NCBI GenBank assembly: GCA_036403095.1
Contig: DASWRQ010000346.1
Location: 1 to 19,080, forward strand
DNA: 19,080 nucleotides
Source: Kutzneria sp036403095
GTDB lineage: Bacteria > Actinomycetota > Actinomycetes > Mycobacteriales > Pseudonocardiaceae
Direction: 5' to 3'
The notes beneath the pieces were generated by a model. That model was not told the origin of the DNA, searched no databases, and was given only the letters and a program-made list of their open reading frames with translations. A program made the translations under genes and the position numbers. Of this stretch, positions 14,753 through 19,080 are shown in pieces. Each line of letters opens with the position of its first letter. The first letter of the stretch is position 1.

Positions 14753-16420
14753 CTACATCCGTTCCGGGGCAGTGACACCCAGCAGGGCCAGCCCGTTGCG
14801 CAGCACCTGCTGCGTGGCGCGGTAGAGGTGCAGCCGCGGCACGGCCAGCGGCGACACCTCCTCGTCGCCCTTGGGCAGCACCTTGGCGCCGGGGGTGTCG
14901 TAGTACTTGTGGAAGGCGCCGGCCAACTCCTCCAGGTACCGCGCCACCCGGTGGGGCTCGCGCAGCTCGGCGGCGGTGGCGACGACCTTGGGGAACTCAC
15001 CGAGAGTGCGGATCAGCGCGCCCTCGCGGTCCATGGTCAACAGGCTCAGGTCGGCATCGGCGATGTCACCGGGGTCGATGCCCAGCTCGGCCGCGTTGCG
15101 CAGCACGCTGGCCGTCCGGGCGTGCGCGTACTGCACGTAGTAGACCGGGTTCTCGGCGGTGGTCTTGCGCAGCAGGTCCAGGTCGATGTCCACGGCGGAG
15201 TCCACCGAGGACCGGATCAGCGAGTACCGGGCCGCGTCCACGCCGACCGCGTCGACCAGGTCCTCCAGCGTGATCACCGTGCCGGCCCGCTTGCTCATCC
15301 GCACCGGTTTGCCGTCCGCGACCAGGTTGACCATCTGGCCGATCAGCACCTCGACGGTGTCCGGGTCGTCGCCCAGCGCCGCCGCGGCCGCCTTGAGCCG
15401 GCCGATGTAGCCGTGGTGGTCCGCGCCGAGCATGTAGATGCACAGGTCGAAGCCGCGGTCCCGCTTGTCCTTGAAGTACGCGATGTCACCGGCGATGTAG
15501 GCCGGCGCGCCGTCGCTCTTGATGACGACCCGGTCCTTGTCGTCGCCGAAGTCCTTGGACCGGATCCACCAGGCGCCGTCCTGCTCGTACAGGTCGCCGG
15601 AGGCCTTGAGCCGCTCGACGGCCCGCTCGACCGCGCCCGACTCGTGCAGCGAGTTCTCGTGGAAGTACACGTCGAAGTCGGTGCCGAAGTCGTGCAGGGT
15701 CTGCTTGATCTCGGCGAACATCAGGTTCACGCCGACCCGCCGGAACGTCTCGTCCCGCTCGGCCTCGGGCAGCGACAGCACGCTGGGCTCGGCCTTGATC
15801 ACCTCGGCCGCGATGTCGTTGATGTAGCCGCCGGCGTAGCCGTCCTCGGGGGCCGGCTCGCCCTTCGCGGCGGCGACCAGCGACCGGACGAACCGGTCGA
15901 TCTGCGCGCCCGCGTCGTTGAAGTAGTACTCCCGGGTCACCTCGCCGCCCTCGGCCTCGAGCACGCGGCCCAGGGCGTCGCCGACCGCGGCCCACCGGGT
16001 GCCGCCCAGGTGCACCGGGCCGGTCGGGTTGGCCGAGACGAACTCGAGGTTGATCTTCTTGCCGGCCAGCAGCGTGTTGTGGCCGTAGGCCGCGCCCGCG
16101 GCCAGCGCCTCGCGCACGATCGCGCCCTGCGCGTCGGCGTCCAGCCGCAGGTTGAGGAAGCCCGGGCCGGCCACCTCGACGGCGGCGATGCCGGCCTGCT
16201 TGGTCAGCGCCTCGGCCAGCCAGCCGGCGAAGTCCCGCGGGTTCACGCCCAGCTTCTTGGACACCTGCATGGCCAGGTTGGTGGCGTAGTCCCCGTGCTC
16301 GGGGTTGCGGGGTCGCTCCACCGTCACCTCGGCCGGCAGCACACCGCTGTCCAGTCCTCGGGACGTGAGGACATCGACGGCGGTGGAACGGACGAGGTCG
16401 GCAAGAGCGGCTGGAGTCAC
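14753..16420 (-). CDS. argS: Arginyl-tRNA synthetase
   Basis: ArgS charges tRNA-Arg with arginine. This class I synthetase has 555 residues if started at the GTG at 16420 (MTPAALADLVRS). The family-specific N-terminal additional domain includes RPRNPEHGDYATNLAMQ. The HIGH-type motif is ANPTGPVHLGG (HLGG at 137-140), and the KMSKS-type motif is RMSKRAG (MSKR at 375-378), both normal variants for ArgS. The C-terminal DALR anticodon-binding domain ends in LALLGVTAPERM. The frame is open to 16450, but the protein family starts at the chosen GTG. There is no ribosome site before it, and a TAGACT -10 ends 7 nt upstream, which points to a leaderless mRNA. It leads the argS-lysA-hom-thrC-thrB operon. 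Confidence 0.97.
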   Translation of the reverse strand: MTPAALADLVRSTAVDVLTSRGLDSGVLPAEVTVERPRNPEHGDYATNLAMQVSKKLGVNPRDFAGWLAEALTKQAGIAAVEVAGPGFLNLRLDADAQGAIVREALAAGAAYGHNTLLAGKKINLEFVSANPTGPVHLGGTRWAAVGDALGRVLEAEGGEVTREYYFNDAGAQIDRFVRSLVAAAKGEPAPEDGYAGGYINDIAAEVIKAEPSVLSLPEAERDETFRRVGVNLMFAEIKQTLHDFGTDFDVYFHENSLHESGAVERAVERLKASGDLYEQDGAWWIRSKDFGDDKDRVVIKSDGAPAYIAGDIAYFKDKRDRGFDLCIYMLGADHHGYIGRLKAAAAALGDDPDTVEVLIGQMVNLVADGKPVRMSKRAGTVITLEDLVDAVGVDAARYSLIRSSVDSAVDIDLDLLRKTTAENPVYYVQYAHARTASVLRNAAELGIDPGDIADADLSLLTMDREGALIRTLGEFPKVVATAAELREPHRVARYLEELAGAFHKYYDTPGAKVLPKGDEEVSPLAVPRLHLYRATQQVLRNGLALLGVTAPERM

Positions 16421-16427
16421 GCGGAGC

Positions 16428-16455
16428 AGTCTAGGAGAGCGTATCCGCACGTCGC
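16428..16455 (-). promoter_or_regulatory. argS: Candidate leaderless promoter of argS
   Basis: On the minus strand TAGACT (16428-16433) is followed by 7 nt and then the argS GTG, the distance at which transcription starts. GCGACG lies 16 bp upstream (16450-16455) as a weak -35. The absence of a Shine-Dalgarno sequence agrees with a leaderless start. Confidence 0.5.
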
Positions 16456-16519
16456 GATGGGGTTACTCACGTCTCGGGGGGTGGAACGGCGCTGGTCGGG
16501 GATGTTCGTCCTTATGGGT

Positions 16520-16551
16520 CTGACGGAATTCTCATGCCCGGTCCCTACACT
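16520..16551 (+). promoter_or_regulatory. Possible promoter of the DUF3105-DUF305 pair
   Basis: TACACT (16546-16551) fits TANNNT. CTGACG (16520-16525) matches five of six -35 bases but is 20 bp away, which is long. The start would be near 16558, giving a leader of about 50 nt with a GGGGCGGG ribosome-site-like stretch before the ATG. Confidence 0.35.
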
Positions 16552-16607
16552 GGCCGCCGAAGGTCTGGGCCGGTGTGGTCCAGCTCACGATGCCAGGGGC
16601 GGGTTAG

Positions 16608-17453
16608 ATGGCCGGCGGTAACAAGAAGGGCGGCGGCAAGAACAACGCCGTGACGGCGGCGCGGGGCGCGGTGACCAAGAAGGGCAAGCCCTGGGGCACC
16701 ATCATCGCGGTTCTCGTCGTGCTGGTGCTGGCCGTCGGCGTGTTCGGCTACGCCTTCATGCAGATCAGCGAGAAGAACGCGGCCCAGGCCGCGCTGGCGC
16801 AGTGGCAGCCCAGCGACACCAACAAGGATCCGTCGACCAAGATCGCGGGCGTCGTGGTCAAGGACTACAAGTCCGGCCAGCACGTGCAGCCGACGCAGCG
16901 GGTGGCCTACGACCAGTCGCCGCCGTTCGGCGGGCCGCACGACGGCTTCTGGGCCGACTGCGACGGCATCGTCTACGCCAACGCCGTGCGCAGCGAGAAC
17001 ATGGTGCACGCGTTGGAGCACGGCTCCGTGTGGATCGCCTACAACCCCGACAAGGTCAAGGGCGCCGATCTCGACAAGCTCAAGCTCAAGGTCACCGGCA
17101 AGCAGTTCATGATGCTGTCGCCGTACCCCGGCCTGGACAAGGCGATCTCGCTGCAGTCGTGGGGCCACCAGCTCAAGCTGGACAGCGCGAGCGACGAGCG
17201 CATCGACGAGTTCATCTCGGCGCTGCGCACCAACCAGTACGAGTACCCCGAGGTCGGCGCCAGCTGTGACGCCCTGGGCCCGGGCCAGTTCGACCCGAAC
17301 AACCCGCCGCCGTTCGACCCGTCCAAGCCGGGCCCGGACGCCGTGCCGATGACCGGCACCGGCGCGCAGGACGCCACCAACGAGCAGCAGCCCGGCGGCA
17401 CGCCGCCGGCCACCGGGACGACCACCGCGACCAGCACCTCGAACCCGAAGTGA
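16608..17453 (+). CDS. DUF3105 membrane-anchored protein
   Basis: A 281-residue protein of unknown function. A Lys/Gly-rich cytosolic N-terminus (1-28) precedes one membrane helix (about 29-51), so the rest is extracytoplasmic. The DUF3105 domain occupies about 80-222. It holds His92, SPPFGGPHDGFW (104-115), Cys118, the strongly conserved ENMVHALEHGSVWIAY (130-145) and a late Cys220. The two cysteines could form a disulfide, and the several His residues could bind a metal; both are inference. The tail (223-281) is Pro/Thr/Gly-rich and probably disordered. The next gene overlaps its stop as TGATG, which makes this and the DUF305 protein a translationally coupled pair. The gene is divergent from argS. 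Confidence 0.85.
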   Translation: MAGGNKKGGGKNNAVTAARGAVTKKGKPWGTIIAVLVVLVLAVGVFGYAFMQISEKNAAQAALAQWQPSDTNKDPSTKIAGVVVKDYKSGQHVQPTQRVAYDQSPPFGGPHDGFWADCDGIVYANAVRSENMVHALEHGSVWIAYNPDKVKGADLDKLKLKVTGKQFMMLSPYPGLDKAISLQSWGHQLKLDSASDERIDEFISALRTNQYEYPEVGASCDALGPGQFDPNNPPPFDPSKPGPDAVPMTGTGAQDATNEQQPGGTPPATGTTTATSTSNPK

Positions 17454-18190
17454 TGACCGATACCGACGAACTCGACGAGGTCGCGAAGGAGGAGCTGCCC
17501 ACCGGGCCGGTCTCCGCGACCACGCGGGTGCTGGTGCTGACCGCCGCCGCGGTGGCCATCCTGCTGCTCGGCGCCGCGGTCGGCTTGCTGATCAAGCTGC
17601 CCGGCAGCGGCGCCGCTGCGAGCAACCCCGGCCCCGGCTCCATCGAGGTCGGTTTCGCCCAGGACATGGGCGTGCACCACCAGCAGGCCGTGACCATGGC
17701 CAACTGGGCCCGTGACCACACCCAGGATCCCCAGATCCGGCAGCTGGCCTTCGACATCCAGTCCACCCAGCTGGACCAGCAGGGCCGGATGCGTGGCTGG
17801 CTCATGTTGTGGGGACAACCCGAGCAGTCGCCGACCGGGCGCTACATGGCGTGGATGGCCGGGCCCAGCGACGGCATGGCCGGCATGCCGGGCATGACCG
17901 GCAACCAGATGCCGGCCAACGGCGTCGACCACATGCCGGGCTACGCCACCAACGCCGAGATCGCCAAGCTGCAGTCCATGACCGGGCCGGACATGGACAC
18001 CTATTTCCTGCAGCTGATGCTCCGCCACCACCTCGGCGGGGCGCCGATGGCCCAGTTCGCCGCCGACCACTCGACCGTGCCGGCGGTACGGGTGCTGGCC
18101 GAGAACATCCTGAAATCACAGGGCGCCGAGGTCGACCTGATCAAGCAGATGCTGACAACCCGCAACGCCCAGCCACTACCGATGAACTGA
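17453..18190 (+). CDS. DUF305 membrane-anchored protein with Met-rich loop
   Basis: A 245-residue protein. One membrane helix lies at about 25-47 and the remainder is outside the membrane. The DUF305 domain, a four-helix ferritin-like bundle often linked to metal or copper handling, shows its two signature helices, DMGVHHQQAVTMA (71-83, His75-His76) and MLRHHLGGAPMA (189-200, His192-His193). Between them is a methionine-rich loop (about 141-162, GMAGMPGMTGNQM). Such Met and His pairs commonly bind Cu(I), but the metal is inferred. I use the ATG at 17453, which overlaps the DUF3105 stop by one base; a GTG at 17450 would add one residue. It is followed by a strong hairpin at 18196. Confidence 0.85.
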   Translation: MTDTDELDEVAKEELPTGPVSATTRVLVLTAAAVAILLLGAAVGLLIKLPGSGAAASNPGPGSIEVGFAQDMGVHHQQAVTMANWARDHTQDPQIRQLAFDIQSTQLDQQGRMRGWLMLWGQPEQSPTGRYMAWMAGPSDGMAGMPGMTGNQMPANGVDHMPGYATNAEIAKLQSMTGPDMDTYFLQLMLRHHLGGAPMAQFAADHSTVPAVRVLAENILKSQGAEVDLIKQMLTTRNAQPLPMN

Positions 18191-18195
18191 CGGTC

Positions 18196-18240
18196 GGAAG
18201 GGACCATTCCTCCACTCCGAGTGGAGGAATGGTCCCTTCC
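18196..18240 (+). terminator. Perfect 21-bp hairpin terminator after the DUF305 gene
   Basis: Arms 18196-18216 and 18220-18240 are perfectly complementary over 21 bp, with the loop CCG. It starts 5 nt after the DUF305 stop codon. Only a short T/A-containing stretch follows, so it is a T-poor actinobacterial terminator. The stem is symmetrical and may act on both strands. Confidence 0.75.
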
Positions 18241-18269
18241 TAACTTCACGTCGTGGACGAAGTGGGGCA

Positions 18270-18307
18270 CACAAAAGGGGCCGTCCCCTGCGGACAGCCC
18301 CTTTGTG
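18270..18307 (-). terminator. Second hairpin, probable terminator of the ROK gene
   Basis: CACAAAAGGGGCCGTCC (18270-18286) pairs with GGACAGCCCCTTTGTG (18292-18307) around CCTGC, with one bulge and one wobble. On the minus strand it carries a TTTT within the distal arm. It lies between the convergent DUF305 and ROK genes. The rest of the 297-nt gap (18308-18487) holds a CCTCCGAGGAGG palindrome at 18413-18424 and no convincing gene. Confidence 0.5.
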
Positions 18308-18487
18308 CCGTTCGGGTAGCGGCGAAAGCGGCGCGGCGTCCGCTTCCCGAACGTGAGGTGACCCGACCCCCGTCTTGGCCTGCCTCGTTCATCCCCTGTG
18401 CGACCCTTTTCCCCTCCGAGGAGGTGACGCTCACGCTATGCCACCAAAGCCGGGGTTGGGTTCCACCGAACGAGTGATCCGAATCAG

Positions 18488-19080
18488 TCAGACGTTCACA
18501 CCGCTGCGCTGAGTCACCAGATTCTCGCCGCGGCGCTCGAAGACGATGTCCTGTGCCGCCCTCAGGGCGGTGGCGATCGCTCCCGTCAGCACGGCGTCCT
18601 CGCCCAGCTCGCCGGGGGCGATCCGGGGCGAGAGCGGGCTGATCTCACGCATCGCCTTCTCCAGCGGGTCGATCAGCAGGTCGGTGTTCGAGCCGATGCC
18701 GCCGACCAGCAGCACCAGCTCCGGGTCGATCACCGCCGACACCGAGGCCACCAGGAAGGCCAGCTTCGTCGCCTCCTGCTCGACCACGGCCAGCGCGCCC
18801 GAGTCGCCCTGACGGGCCAGCTGGAACACCTCGCGGGCCGAGCCGGCGTTGCGCACGCCCTGCTCCTTGGCCAGCTGCACCACCGAGTTCGCCGCGGCTG
18901 CCTGCTCGAGAATGCCCGGCGTGGACGGGGTCCAGCCCTCGGAGCCGGTGTCCACCCAGCCGTAGGGCAGGTAGCCCACCTCCCCGGCGGCCCCGTGCGC
19001 GCCGCGGAACAGTTGGCCGTCGACCACGATGCCCATGCCGATGCCGGTGCCCACGTTCACGCAGACGAACACGTCGACGC
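18488..19080 (-). CDS. ROK-family protein, C-terminal part (runs off the window)
   Basis: About 197 residues of a ROK (repressor, ORF, kinase) family protein; the 5' end lies beyond the right edge, so the frame is open to 19080 and the start is not seen. The sugar-kinase fold is recognised by VNVGTGIGMGIVVDG, the ROK signature region GAHGAAGEVGYLPYG, and the C-terminal phosphate-binding segment LVLLVGGIGS. The usual zinc motif (His followed by CxCGxxGC) is missing. The conserved His is Tyr in GEVGY, and the following stretch has no cysteine. This favours a transcription regulator of the NagC/XylR type over an active glucokinase. The N-terminal helix-turn-helix that would settle this is outside the window. 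Confidence 0.8.
   Translation of the reverse strand, partial: VDVFVCVNVGTGIGMGIVVDGQLFRGAHGAAGEVGYLPYGWVDTGSEGWTPSTPGILEQAAAANSVVQLAKEQGVRNAGSAREVFQLARQGDSGALAVVEQEATKLAFLVASVSAVIDPELVLLVGGIGSNTDLLIDPLEKAMREISPLSPRIAPGELGEDAVLTGAIATALRAAQDIVFERRGENLVTQRSGVNV

Noticed and set aside
16574..16589. A second Crp-like sequence (TGTGG-N6-TCACG) in the DUF3105 leader
   Set aside because: One arm is degenerate and it fails the G position of the GTG-N6-GNCAC form, so it is too weak to list.
14748..16607. Lysine riboswitch or T-box upstream of argS or lysA
   Set aside because: argS and lysA are 5 nt apart and argS appears leaderless, leaving no space for either element.
13542..16621. Long plus-strand frames opposite lysA and argS
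   Set aside because: Both are antisense shadows of enzymes with full catalytic motifs.
18438..18512. A 24-residue plus-strand frame (MPPKPGLGSTERVIRISQ...) after a GGAGG
   Set aside because: The ribosome site is 13 nt away, the frame overlaps the 3' end of the ROK gene, and nothing downstream on the plus strand would use a leader peptide.

Overview
The window looks like the chromosome of a high-GC actinomycete, probably of the Pseudonocardiales (Amycolatopsis, Saccharothrix or Kutzneria type). The grounds are the very high GC with G/C third positions, frequent GTG starts, and the conserved actinobacterial order argS-lysA-hom-thrC-thrB-rho-rpmE-prfA-prmC, all on the minus strand. No tRNA, rRNA, insertion sequence, prophage or CRISPR array is visible.

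Layout from left to right. (1) 39-1497: an uncharacterised divergent pair, a TPR protein with two C-terminal membrane helices (minus) and a small membrane-anchored secreted protein (plus). (2) 1512-5470, minus: a four-gene cluster in the order sensor kinase, NarL-type response regulator, prfA, prmC. The genes overlap or lie 14 nt apart, so a two-component system sits directly upstream of peptide release factor 1 and its methyltransferase. (3) 5471-6278: a long non-coding stretch with strong hairpins, then rpmE (zinc-type ribosomal protein L31). (4) 6513-7529, plus: a small four-helix membrane protein and a secreted CHAP/NlpC-like cell-wall protein. The secreted gene has a candidate Crp-type site in its promoter. 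A perfect 17-bp bidirectional terminator follows. (5) 7631-9739, minus: rho with a long Arg/Gly/Asp-repeat insertion. Its roughly 235-nt structured leader is preceded by a promoter whose -10 lies in a palindrome. (6) 10074-16420, minus: argS-lysA-hom-thrC-thrB, with gaps of 0-5 nt, probably starting from a leaderless promoter. This unit makes lysine, homoserine and threonine and charges tRNA-Arg. (7) 16608-18190, plus: DUF3105 and DUF305 membrane-anchored proteins, translationally coupled. (8) 18488 to the right edge, minus: the C-terminal part of a ROK-family protein that lacks the usual zinc cysteines.

Most of the window is conserved housekeeping sequence and I do not see a defence system or a clearly new pathway. 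The parts most worth a second look are the two-component system fused into the release-factor operon, the DUF3105-DUF305 pair with its methionine-rich loop, the rho leader and operator, and the candidate Crp control of the secreted cell-wall protein. Promoter calls are motif matches by eye and are scored accordingly.
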